Source: Neolentinus lepideus HHB14362 ss-1
Taxonomy: Eukaryota > Basidiomycota > Agaricomycetes > Gloeophyllales > Gloeophyllaceae
Reading direction: 5' to 3'
DNA length: 64,000 nucleotides
NCBI GenBank assembly: GCA_001632425.1
Contig: KV425585.1
Coordinates: forward strand, 129,203-193,202
Positions 24,239-35,900 of this stretch are shown here, in pieces. The notes beneath the pieces are model-generated. The model saw nothing but the letters and a program-made list of their open reading frames with translations, ran no database searches and had not been told where the DNA came from. Numbering within the stretch: the first letter of the stretch is position 1; the number at the start of each line of letters is the position of its first letter. The position numbers and the translations under genes were made by a program.

Positions 24239-26486
24239 TCATAATCCAAGATCTACGAACAGAATGTGAGTCAACAAGAACACCTAAATGAAGCGATATA
24301 AATGCACCTTCCAGCAATCGCTTTGTCTCGGTCTCACTGATATTGTGCGTTGCACGTCGCGCAAGCAATTTATCGGTCCTATACTTTTCATATAGAACTT
24401 CACGGGTGTGAATTTTGAGAACCTACAATCGGTCGCATTAGGGTCTAGGCAGCTGCACGAGGTCATTTAATTACGAACTTTCATATGGGTTGATAAAACG
24501 GCGGTACGCAGTGCAGCGAAGTCGCAATGATCTGGATTCAGAACATCGACCGTACCCCACCTGAACTTGCGGACAAACACGCCTTTGAGGTCTTCAGGAG
24601 GACCCTGCAAGTAAGGCATGCTTCGGGCCGAGACCGACGAATACGTGGACGGCGCAATCGGCGATGTCAAAGAATCAGTCACACTCATCGCATGCCCGTC
24701 TTCGGATGGGGACACTAGCTGACTGTCCCGCTCTGCGTCCGACGAGACATTGCGAAGGTGTCGATGGCCGCTCTCGGGACTGATCAATGCGAACGGCAGA
24801 AGTGATACCAGGTCGGTTTTCGCGACTACGTGCGCCGAAAACCGCACATTAGCCACGCTCTCTTTGTCTGTAAGATCCGGCGTCAAGGGCTCCCGGTCGT
24901 CCCCATCCTCAGAAGTTTCGTAACGTGAACGGGACCGGGAACGCTTCACTCTTGCGCTTCCGGTGCTCATTGATCGCAGTTTGATTATAGGCCGTGCTTG
25001 GCGGCCTGCGTTGTTCTCTTCCCCTTCATCCTCTTTACCATCTGCATTCTCGGAGAGCTGTCCATTGCCGTTCGTCGTAGGCACGAGACCATTTCCGTTC
25101 GCATGGCCATTCGTCTGGTGCACGAAACTGCTATTATCATCAGGGTCTCCTGAGGGCCCGAAAACTCCAAAGTCTAGACCGGCTTCGTGAAGACCCCGAC
25201 GAAGCGCTTTCTTGACTTCGGCCAGTTTCTCATCGGTGAGGGAGTCGGCACGAGCGATGACAGGTAGGACATTAACGCGTGCTGATAGACGCCTGATGAC
25301 CCTGAGGTCAGCAGGAGATAATGTTGGGCGGTCGTCTTCAGCTCCATCGTCGTCTGGCTCAATGTCCTCAGTCGTGATTGACAGGTCTTGCGCGCGATAA
25401 GTGATGGTCGTCTCGGAGCGGGTCTTTGTAGGCAGTGAAGACTGCGCTCTTCGGGCTGATACGGGAATGATAGAACTGGGGTCAACCATGTATATGCACC
25501 TGCGCGGAGGATTAATTACCAAAACTTGGAGAGCCCAGAAAGATAACATCACGTACAAGTGAATGTGATGATCGCCTTTGCTCTGCCGAACAACTTTTGA
25601 CTCCTGAAGCGAAGGGAGCAAAGTTTAATAAATCATGGAACAGGACCAGAATGTGGAACGGCGATGGAAGGAATCCAACAACACGAACCTCGTTCAAGGT
25701 ATCCGCAAATAAAGCGTCCACGTACTTCACAATTCCTGTCACTTGTCTGTCCAACTTCAGCTCGCGACCCTCTCGAAAGTCAAGACCTGGGGTATCAATA
25801 ACGGAGAATAGCACCCGGTCAAATCGGGACTCGCATATCTCGACACAGGCAGTCTGTATGTTTTGAGTAGACTTCAATTTCACATTCAAGAAACGGTCGA
25901 CGGCAGCCCTCTGGTCAATAGTGGCTGTTGGGGATATGTCTGCGGTCTCTAGAAGCAGTCTGAGCAAAGAGGTCTTTCCAGTTCCTTGGCCCCCTACAAC
26001 CTATGCTCATAGACATCGCCATTAGATTAGTCATAGGGATTTAATTCATCTGTAGCGCACCATTAGGTTGAACGTGGGCGGTAAACGGGGCTTCCGAACG
26101 CTAACTCTAGTTCTGCGTGGGGCATGACCGGGAGACCGCCAGCTGTCGAACGCAGAAGGTGGTGGCGGTGATGTCATGTACAAGGACGATATGGAAGCTC
26201 CTTCTTTCTGCACTGACCCTGGAGTACCATTTGACTGTCCTGGAAAGCCTCGAAACGGTTTGTGGAATGGAATGGGGGCGTGGTCGCCGACCGATAGAGA
26301 ACTTTTCACCGCACCTTGATGAGAACGTTCGGGGAGAGTACTTTGACGTATAGTATCGACATCGACTAGATTCTCGGGCCACGGTATTCCCTGAGACTTG
26401 AGCTCAGGCAGTGACGGCGAGGTGCGAACCGTGACGGTGTGGTCCTCCCTCTTAGAAGTGGATCTGCGACGGAAACCGAGGACCAT
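24239..26486 (-). CDS. Divergent septin-like GTPase
   Basis: Six exons (26486-26061, 26000-25689, 25603-25557, 25499-24479, 24422-24308, 24252-24239), all phases consistent, give 644 residues. After a disordered N-terminus of about 140 residues comes a P-loop GGQGTGKT (145-152), DTPG at 211-214, a septin-like ESKVVRQSKGDHHIHLCIYM, and VNVLPVIARADSLTDEKL with ARAD in place of the usual septin AKAD. About 200 disordered acidic residues interrupt the G domain before RWGTVDVLNPDHCDFAALRT, THMKVLKIHTREVLYEKYRT and a short C-terminal helix. The last exon is only 14 nt. A role with the septin cytoskeleton or membranes is inferred, not shown. It is a paralogue of the first half of the next gene upstream. 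Confidence 0.85.
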
Positions 26487-26878
26487 GGTGTCATAAATGC
26501 AATGCTCCAGGCAATGTGCAATAGTATAGAGACAAAACGAAAGACGGCTTAGACCAATGCAATAAACCAACAACCTAGTGAGTATCCAAGACAAGTGGCA
26601 AGAACCAAGTTAGCCTGTATCAAAACTCCTAATTTAGCCGACGGATACCGTTCGGCGCTTAAAGTCTCCGATCATGCCACACGCGTTCGACCTCGGAACC
26701 GTCGCGAAACGCTGAGGTGAAAGGAAAGGAATATATAAGTCAACAGCTGTGCAACCTTCAACAATACAGGACAATTTGATACAAAACATTCCAAAATCCC
26801 GGCGATAATCAAATGAAAAGTGTTTAGACACTGCAACCGTCAGACAGATGGGCGAAAGAGATTCTATAGTCCGATAAA
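26487..26878. other. Spacer between septin-like gene and fusion gene
   Basis: 392 bp between two minus-strand genes. It holds the promoter of the septin-like gene, with a TATATAA-like run near 26730-26737, and the 3' UTR of the upstream gene. No coding sequence seen. Confidence 0.55.
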
Positions 26879-29800
26879 TCAGTGGGGTTCAGGGACCATG
26901 TCCGGGCTGCCTTCGAGGCGCATTTTCTTTGGCGGGAGTTGTTGCTGAGCATCGTGAAGACTTCTCTTCAGGTCTATGTCACCCTCTCCGTGACTCGGTG
27001 GCGCCCTTTGACCGTAAGTCATATGAGGCGCTGAAGCAGGGGTAGGCGGAGGGGGTGCTTGAGACGGAGGAGGTGATGATTGTGACGCTTCCAAAGCGGG
27101 TGCCGCAATTTTTTTCTTCCGAACGGGTCCTGACGGACCAGTAGGGTCATTCACATAACTGCACTGCAGAGACCGGCGGGCGCAGCTGGAACACGAAGGA
27201 TGAGCGCCATCGCATTTGGTTTTGCGGGCTAGAAGGTACCAAATGAGTGAGCCGATGGAACGGGGAACATTCAAAAGGTAAACTTACCTCGACAGAAATT
27301 GCAGGCAACAACCTTGGGTCCGTATTTCAATGATCTGTGGCCCTTGCGAGGAGGCACAGTTGCCCTTCTCCTCGAGGGACTAGGCAAATCAGGCTCCGTC
27401 CGTATAGGTGGCAGAGTTAGATCAGCATGCGCTGAACTCGAGCTGGAGATGCCAGTGACAGGGGTGGGAAGGGCAGCTATATGCGCAGGATCGTCGGTCC
27501 TGTAACTGGCTGAGTGAGGGCCTGGAAGGTTCGGCTTGGGAAGTACCAACGCAGGTAATCGTGGGACGTTCTCCCGGCGGTCTAGAGAACTAGTCAGATG
27601 GCCAGACCCGGGAAGAGGTTCCGTTAGGAACATGTTCACGTTCGAGCCCTTCCTTGACATTGGTCTCGAAGGTATCTCTGGAGATTGTGAATCGTGGTCC
27701 AGCGATTGATCGTCGTCGCAACTAGCGGATTCGCTGTCAGAATCATCTTGCTTGCGAGGCTTCCGAACACCTCCTCGCCGCATGTTCGGCATGTAGTCGC
27801 AAGGGTTCGACCTTTTGACACATTGTCCGCACGCGGGCCGGCCACCGTCGCACTTGAGCTTGCGAGCTGTAGAAGAATTAAATCATAGCAAGACAGAATA
27901 AGGCTTGGGACACGTACATCGACAGAAATTGCAGGCCACCGTGATTTTCTTTGGTCGTTGTTTCTGCGATGTTCCTGCGCATGTCATTATGTTAGAAACC
28001 TATGCATAACATCGTGGCACTCCTGGCGTCGCCGGGGGAAAATGTGGTCGACCATGCAATTGTAAAATACTGACTTGTACCGGTTGCGATGGTCTTAGCA
28101 GACGAAGTAGAGATTACAGACTCTGGTCCCCTCATAGGACTGCGACGTGTGTCCACAGTCGGAGGAGGGAGTGCAAGCGAAGCATGCCGAATAGCAGCAG
28201 CCTGATTAGATGCCGTGTCTATAGCCAGGATCGGTCGCGAAGCCTGCGACATCGAAGGATTAGGCCGCGCAGGTGGAGGCAGTGAAATCTGTTGCAGTGG
28301 ATGGTATGTGACTTGTGGTTGGAGACTTTCCATAAATTTGCCCAGTAAATATTCTTTTGTGTAGTTATGTAACGTCTACCAGTGGTACGAGAGTTGCGAT
28401 AGGTAAATAGACGGGGAAACGATAGAATGAGGTGCTCACCTGCATGTGATGAAAGATAGCAGTCCGTAGGTACAAGAAATCGCTGTGATTAGGATCCAAG
28501 ACATCCAGAGAACCCCACCTGTAGCAGCGTGTGAACCTGCCCATTTCTATTTTACACGAGGGAGAGTGACCCTTAACGATTGCACGGTGATTTGAAGGAG
28601 TGTATTGATGTACAAGTTCATGCCGGGAAGGAGCTGGTCTGGCTACACCATCGTTGTGACAATAAATATCGGGAGACATGACAGCATAGGGCAGTCGGAG
28701 GGTAGCTGGCACAACCGGAGACCCTGGAGGAGATGATGTCGCGGAGGGACCATTCCTGTTCGAACGTGAAGCGAGCACGTTCGCCAAGTTACCGTTCAGG
28801 GGCTGTGAACCTGCATCCTTATGTTGCACGTACTGCGGATGAATATTCTGAGGGGACAGGGCCATATCGAAAATGCCAAACCCGATTCCCGCCTCAGCCA
28901 AATCCCTACGAATCGCCATCTTGACTGAAGCCAGACGTTCATTTGTGAGCGTATCAGCCCGCGCAACCACTGGAAGTACGTTGACACGAGCGGACAACCG
29001 CCGAATGGCATTGATATCCGCTGCGGGGAGCACTGGTCGGCATAGGTCGGGGTTCGTCGTGACAGGAGGGTCGAGAATAACCGGCTCCGCCTCAGAATGA
29101 GACAGGCTGTTCGTCCGAGCACGAGACACGACGGGCATTGGAGGAGTTGGGATAGACATGGGAACGATTACGTCGGGGTCCAGGAAATACACGCATCTGG
29201 TGGTTCAGGATGAGAACTAGGCGGCGAGGGAGGGATCAGAATACGCACAGGTGTACATGGTGGTCACCGTTTCGCGCCTTGTTCTCCTGGTCGGTCCGGG
29301 ACAGTATTATGAGCGCGCACGCGCCCTGAGAAGCGATAAGGACTCACGTCTTCCGCACTTTCCGCGAGCCTAGACTCTACATGCCGTTGAATCTCTGAGG
29401 TGAGCCTGTCTGATGCGGCCTCGTCGTCAAAGTCGAGGGAGGGCGTGTCGATGAGGGTGAGGGTGAGCGGGTGGGACGGGGCATGTTCTCCTGAATCATA
29501 GTCGACATCAATTGATACCGTTCTGATATTGCCCGTGTGGCCGCTGCAGCCTTGGACGAACTTGGCGACGGAGGTGAGCTGCTCGGACGTCGCGGTCTGG
29601 GCTACGAAGCTGGTATCGAGGAGGAGACGGAGAAAGGCAGTTTTGCCGGTGCGACGGCCAGCGACCATGAGGGTGTACCCGCTGTAGGGGTCGGTGGCTG
29701 GACGGGCTGTGATGGGGGTGAGGAAGAGAGAGGGCATGTGGTTGGGGCGGGCGTGGAGGGGGGGCAGCGGGGGGTCGCGGTCGTCGTCCTCTTGCTTTGC

Positions 29801-29905
29801 CCAGCGGTCCCCATGGTCCATGACGGTGGGCGTCGTCGATGGAGGCCGAAACGGGGCTCTACCGACCAGTCCGGGGAGAAGCGATTGCGGGGTCTGTACC
29901 GGCAC
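26879..29905 (-). CDS. Septin-like domain fused to two tandem Zn2Cys6 domains
   Basis: Seven exons (29905-29348, 29286-29249, 29196-28440, 28375-28081, 27974-27918, 27866-27288, 27228-26879) keep one frame and give 877 residues. Residues about 80-470 mirror the neighbouring septin-like protein, but the guanine-nucleotide motifs are weakened: AGRRTGKT at 82-89 lacks the first P-loop glycine and DTPG is DTPS (153-156); VVARADTLT stays. HHMQ/TLHNYTKEYLLGKF matches THMK/VLKIHTREVLYEKY of the paralogue across the same phase-0 intron, which carries the frame into the zinc-cluster part. Cluster 1 (about 564-592) is CNFCRSRKLKCDG...CGQC...C; cluster 2 (about 757-785) is CNFCRARKTKCDG...CSSC...C. The tail is disordered. 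Alternatively, two genes with a start at 28333; the shared intron argues against that. Confidence 0.75.
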
Positions 29906-30206
29906 GCGGGGCTAGAACGCACGGCATTCACGGAGAACAACAGCCAATCGGAGCCCGACGACAATCGCCCGGGCCTCCAGTTCCTTGCCCTATCCGCCGG
30001 TTTACCTAACAATCCATGATTACTCGACAGCCACACGCCACATGCCACAATTACTGTCCCCCGTAGCTAGATAAATTACATTAATACTGTAGATCTCTCT
30101 CGGCCACAATACAGATCGTCGCTGCGAAATGAACTTGTGTGGGCCGAGACGCTCAGCTCTGATCGCGAGGCAGCCAACAGCCCCCGAGATTCTCTTCGGT
30201 CCATTT
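29906..30206. other. Spacer upstream of the fusion gene
   Basis: 301 bp between the stop of the upstream zinc-cluster gene and the start of the fusion gene, both minus strand. No TATA motif or ORF stands out. Confidence 0.5.
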
Positions 30207-32131
30207 TTACCCTTGTCGAGTGGTGGGATGATCATCATTATTGTCCTGGTCCCGTGAACGCGGCGGCCTGCCACTCGCATGTCCCCGACGATCTTCTCCG
30301 GCGTACTCGAATCGTTGCTGCGCGTCCAAGACGTGTTCTGGTAGGCGTGGTGTGAAACCGCTCCGAGGCACGTTGGCCGATGTGGGACGTTGGCCGAGCG
30401 GATATCTTGACGGCCCCGGCGCGGGCAGCTGCAGCGGAGGGAATCGATGGCTGGGTGGCGTGATGGGCTCGCCGTGTATAGACATGCTGCTCAGTAGCGT
30501 AGGATCTACCGTCAGCGGAGGTGGCGTGTGCGCTGGCTGTTCCGTCGAGCGGCGCGTTGGGCGACCCGGCGGGTTGTAGAACGGATCGGAGCTGTCCACA
30601 GGCCTGAGCACCATGCGCGGATCAGGTGGCGTGTGCGAGGGAAGCGCCGACGTCGTCGACCGTGCCCGCGTCTGTTTCTTGCTCCCTTTCTTAGCTTTAC
30701 CTGGGCCTCGCCGTCGAGGGAACGGTTCGTACGTGCACTCCGCGGTAGTTCCGTCGGGTTCTGGCTTGCGTTTGGCGCAGTTGCTACAAGGTTTCTTCCC
30801 ATCACAGCGAAGCTTCCTATCTGTAGCGTGAGACGGAGCGGAACACGTCGATTGGCGTCCAAAATTAGGAATCGTTTGAAATGGAAGAAAGTCTACAAAC
30901 TCACGCCTACAAAACCAGCACGCCACTTCTGTTTTGGTTTTCCGGGCCTTCGTGATTGGTGTTACATCGGGATTCGTAGCTAGTGCTTCATCGTCGTTGT
31001 CGTGTTGACGTCGTTTCCCCTTGCGCACGCTGGAAGATGCCTCGGTTGAAGGCACGGTGACTGGACTCGGCCCTCGCGCAGTCGAAGGATCGGATGTCCT
31101 AGCGGCCGAGTCCTCTGGCGTACCTTCACGGTCGTCAGTCTGTGAAGGGCCCTCGTTGGGAAGCCATAGTTCTGGATACAATGTGGCCGATGGCGAACCC
31201 ACCGAGCTTGCGCTACTCGGTACCGGCTCTGCACCATATTCTGACCTTCCGCTGGTAGACGAACCTTCGTGTGGAATCGACCTATGTCGCTGCATAACCA
31301 ATGCAGAAGTAGTGCGACGGCGCACTGGGCGTGATCCGCTGGCCTCTCCGGTATTTGGGAAACGATCGTAGCCAGCCGGAGCCTCTTCATAGGGGCGATC
31401 AGCAGCAGCTAAACCGAATAGTCCCTGGACAGCTTACCGCGAAAGGTATCATGACCGTACCTCGACGAGCTCCCTTCGACGAAATCCACCGGAGACAGAA
31501 TAAAGGACCCCTGCGCACTGTAGCGAGGGCTGCTGTCAGAACTACCGGCCCGTCGCTCTGTGTAGAGTCCCATACTCCCAATGTCTGTTCTGATCGAAAG
31601 CACGTCCGAGCCATAGAGGTCAGGCTGACGAATGCGGCTTCCCTGGCTGGTTCCAAGGTCGTAAACCTGTCTGTCACCCGGGGGGGACGCCGATCGCTCT
31701 CTGCCTATGGCCCATGACCGAACTGGTCGAAGCCTCGCCTCTGCAGTAGGTGCAACCGACATGGACCCAGGTCTATAAACATAGTTACGGGGATCGGTCA
31801 CACCAGCCGTGGTGGCACCATGGTGAATGGAAGAAGAAGAAGACCCCTCCACCTCCAGACCCTCGATTCCCGGACCCGCGCCTGTCGAATGAGGTCTGTA
31901 CGACGGGGGTCGAAAACTAGCAAATCGTAAAGGAAAGGTGGGTGGCAGATCGGCCGGAGGGGTTCCCTGCGGTTCGACGGGCGTGGTAGGGATAATGTGG
32001 CTGCCAGAAGAGCGCGCACTCGCACCGGATCCTGGTCGTGATTGCTCTGGTTGATGTGATGCCATGACTATGTGGTCGTGTAAGCTATCTGGGAGACTGC
32101 TCGGTCCCCCGCCTCCTTGCTGCCTATCCAT
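30207..32131 (-). CDS. Zn2Cys6 DNA-binding protein with an elongated last zinc loop
   Basis: Three exons (32131-31438, 31384-30905, 30820-30207) give 595 residues. The first 380 residues are Ser/Pro/Arg-rich and look disordered. The cluster begins at about residue 387: CWFCRHRKLRCDGKKPCSNC, then 13 residues before the sixth cysteine instead of the usual 6-8, then YEPFPRRRGPGKAKKGSKKQ, a basic linker. The intron splits the cluster after the CxxCR codons in phase 1, exactly as in both clusters of the neighbouring fusion gene. No fungal-specific transcription-factor middle domain is recognisable. The start at MDRQQGGGG is chosen because upstream in-frame sequence is Cys-rich and unlike the protein. 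Confidence 0.8.
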
Positions 32132-33292
32132 CGTGAATATCGACCTTTTCCTGCGCCCCACCTGTCGAGGAGTTAATCGCGAGGCTCGTTCGGCGAGTCC
32201 AGAAGCAGCTAGCAGCGGGATGTCGCAAGAAAAACGGAGACAAGGGTCGCAACACGCCAGGCGTCCCATACGTCGCTAATGGACTTGTGGCAAGATGAGA
32301 ATTATCTCGTTCCAAATTTTCACGGCGCAGAACAAAGGTCCGTCTGTGATCGCGGTCCGTGGCCAGGGGGCTAGCATGGACTGAATAAGACACTCCGCAT
32401 ATTAGGTTTGGATCCGGTGTGGGCGTCGGGGGGCGCAAAAACAAATCGCGCGACAACTGTAGTGAACGAGCCGACGACGACGAGAGGTCCCCCGATCCTT
32501 CCGGGATTCACAATTGAGTCCCGCGAGCTGCAAAGGGATGGAGGGCGAGAGACAGGCCCCCTAATCTCGTCGGTTTACGATTATTTTGATCTCGACCGAC
32601 CGGCTTCTTCCCGCCAACAACGTGTGGGCACTATTTGATGTGTTGCTATTCGGACTTGTTGCGAATACACGAGGCTCTCAGTCTACACGTTTTGGCACAT
32701 CACTTTGTCTGCATTACTTGTAGGTGCTCCTGATAACATCCGCCACAAGCACTGGCCGGTGGTTGCATAACCACCTCCGAAACACGATCGGGTCAGCAGA
32801 TCTTTTAGGCAGCTAATCTTTACTTAGATAGCCCCTAAGCTCCCCAATATGTGCAACCAGGTCCCATCTGCCGGTAGCGTCCGTCCGTCCCCATCATATC
32901 GCCTCTGCCCGCCTGCCACGTTTTTTACATCTGCAATGCGGTCTTTAAAATATTCTTTCAACATAATAAAATATTTCTTTCTCAACCACACAATAAATAT
33001 TTCTTTCTCCACCGCCCATCCCGACACATCCATTACCCACCCGTGCCCTCGATCCACTCAATTACAGTTCCTGCTCGACCGAAACACATGGCCAATTTTC
33101 TGCACCCGAAACATCCTCCCAGAGAATTTCCAACGCAGTGCTACGGAGAAGGCGCCGACCGCTATCGGGCCTGCCAATCATAGCCCTGGGAATTTCGACA
33201 CAGACCCGCCCGAAAAGTGTATTGCTGACTAAGCGAAAAGTGACTCTAGGTTCGCGCAGTTGCTGAGAATCCAGGACTCGGTCTCGTCCAGG
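32132..33292. other. Divergent intergenic region upstream of ILV3
   Basis: 1.16 kb between a minus-strand zinc-cluster gene and plus-strand ILV3. It becomes AT-rich around 32930-33010, with repeated AAATATTTCTTTCTC-like text (about 32967 and 32993). No gene could be supported. Confidence 0.5.
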
Positions 33293-35666
33293 ATGCCAGT
33301 CATGCGCCCAAAGGCTGTATTGCGGGCATGCCACTGCGCAAACGGCCCAGCATCACGATGTTTCAGTACAGGTGCTCCTGTCTCCGATGGGAAACCCATC
33401 ATGAATCGGTACAGTAGGATTGTAACGCAACCGAAAAGCCAAGGAGCTAGCCAGGTATTGTTCCGTGTGTCAAGCGAGATCTGGGGTTGACACGACCGAT
33501 ATTAGGCCATGCTGTATGCGACCGATGGTATACAGAGCGATGACGACTTTAACAAAGCTATGGTTGGGGTTGCCAGTGTGTGGTGAGTGACACCCAGCCG
33601 GAAATTCAGAGCGCCCTCATTAGCTGCGCTAGGTACGAAGGGAACCCGTGAGCAACCACTTTGCATCGGATCTACGTCCTCGCATTCTCAAAGTGCCACA
33701 GTTGCAACCGCCACTTGCTGGGCATCGGTCAGCGTATAAAAGCTTCTCTAAATGAAGCAGGCCTCATCGGTTACCAGTTCGGTACTGTCGGTGTCAGCGA
33801 TGGTATCAGCATGGGCACCAAAGCCATGTCCTATTCTCTCCAGTCGCGCGACCTCATTGCCGACCAAGTCGAGACGGCCGCTGGAGGGCACTGGCTAGAT
33901 GGCATGGTCGTCGTACCAGGCTGTGATAAGAATATGCCGGGTGTCCTGATGGCATGTTAGCCGCCCTTCCCTCATATGCGTCACTCGATAGCACTTACAA
34001 CTAAGCTCTGTAGTGGGACGCCTGAATAGACCTAGTCTGATGGTATACGGCGGAACAATACGACCAGGTTCGTGCGGCGGTGGCACGTTGGACATCGTCT
34101 CTGCTTTCCAGGCATACGGAAAGTATCTGCAAGACGGTAAGACGTCTCAAGCCGAACAAGAACGTTACAACACGATCCGGCACGCATGCCCAGGTCCTGG
34201 AGCTTGCGGTGGTGTAAATGTCTCATTTATTTCCAGACACCGAGAAATTGAAATTAGTCGCCTAGATGTACACGGCGAACACCATGGCGAGTGCGGCCGA
34301 GGTGATGGGTATGACCCTGCCTGGATCCTCTTCGTTCCCGGCCGAGTATAAGGATAAGCAGGACGAATGCGATACTGTCGGCGCGGCTATGCGTAACCTG
34401 CTGGAGAAGAATATTCTTCCCAGGGATATCATGACTCGTTCCGCATTCGAGAATGCTATGGTACACACGAAATCAATCTATTGGAGGCCAATACTCACGA
34501 AGATCTGGTTGTGTAGGTACTCACGATGATCTTAGGCGGCTCCACAAACGCTGTTCTGCACTTGATTGCCATCGCCCACTCTGTAGGCATCGAGCTGACC
34601 CTTGAGGACTTCCAAAACGTCTCGGACCGTACGCCCTTCATCGCCGACCTCAAACCCAGCGGCAAGTACGTGATGGAAGACGTCTCCACGATCGGTGGTA
34701 TCCCTAGTCAGTGCCTGCTTCCTCCAAGGACTTGTTGTGACGTATTGAAGATCGCGTCTGTCAGAAATCCTGGCATATCTCCTTGAGAAGAAGCTAATCG
34801 ACGGCAATAATATGACGGTTACTGGCTTGACGCTTGGCGAGAACCTTGACCGGTGGACCCACAAGTATGGCAAGCTGTCCTTCACGGAGCAGGACGTTAT
34901 CCGGCCTTTGGAGAAACCGATTAAGGAAACCGGGCACATTAGGTGAGCGGTCTACCCAAACCCCTCTGTAATGACCATTATACCGACAGGCTCCTATAGA
35001 ATATTGAGGGGCAACCTTGCCCCGGGTGGCGCTGTTGCAAAAATCACAGGCAAGGAGGGACTCGAGTTCACCGGTAAGGCCCGCGCATTCGACACCGAGG
35101 ACGACTTCGTCAAGGCCGTCGAGAGCGGTTCCATCAAGAAGGGCGAAAAGACTGTCGTCGTTCTCCGCTATCTCGGCCCGAAGGGTGGACCAGGTACATT
35201 CTCCGTTCCCTCTCCTCCTTTCAGCTCCTATACGTTAACCCCCACGTTTGTAGGAATGCCTGAGATGTTGAAGCCGACGAGTCTTATCATGGGCGCTGGT
35301 CTCGGTCACGATGTTGCCTGCCTGACGGATGGGCGGTTCAGCGGCGGGTGAGTGGTGATATTATGTTTGCTTTAATTCAGTTCAGTGTGCATGTATGTAC
35401 TCACCGACGATAGATCCCACGGGTTTGTGATAGGCCACGTCGTGCCTGAGGCTCAGGTTGGCGGCCCTATTGCGCTCGTTCAGGACGGTGATGTTATCAG
35501 CATTGACGCAGTCAAGAATTCGATTGAGGTCCTTGTCTCGCAGGAAGAACTGGAAAAGAGACGCAAGGCCTGGGTCGCCCCGCCACTGAAGGTCAATCAG
35601 GGGACGCTTTACAAGTACGTGAAGGTCGTTGAGGACGCTAGTCATGGATGCATCACAGACGCATGA
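33293..35666 (+). CDS. ILV3: Dihydroxyacid dehydratase, mitochondrial
   Basis: About eleven exons, roughly 600 residues. ILV3 dehydrates dihydroxy acids in the third step of valine and isoleucine synthesis in mitochondria, using an Fe-S cluster. The start [18 protein letters not shown] looks like a mitochondrial presequence; the ORF upstream has no ATG. Conserved text: [114 protein letters not shown] and [14 protein letters not shown]. The cluster cysteines in PCNRH, GCDKN and GACGG are all present. One internal exon is only 15 nt (33633-33647), needed to encode W-YEGN-P. Confidence 0.95.
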
Positions 35667-35900
35667 CAACCGGCCGATGACAACTCTTCCCCCTGTGGTC
35701 GATGAGAGGGAAGCTCGTGATGGAAACGGAATTGAATTGAAAAGTATACAAAGTGCTAGATCTCGTCGTAATCGAATACAGTCTGCTCACGCCTATCGCT
35801 ACAAAATTCTAGTTCGATCCTGCGCATACATAGGAAGAAAGTGGTACCGATATTTTTACGTCCGACGGCTGACGACGCCCGCCATGATACAGATCGTAGC

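Noticed and set aside
28333..28333. Independent start codon for the zinc-cluster part
   Set aside because: The upstream exon keeps frame and septin-like homology through this Met, so a separate gene is less likely, though not excluded.
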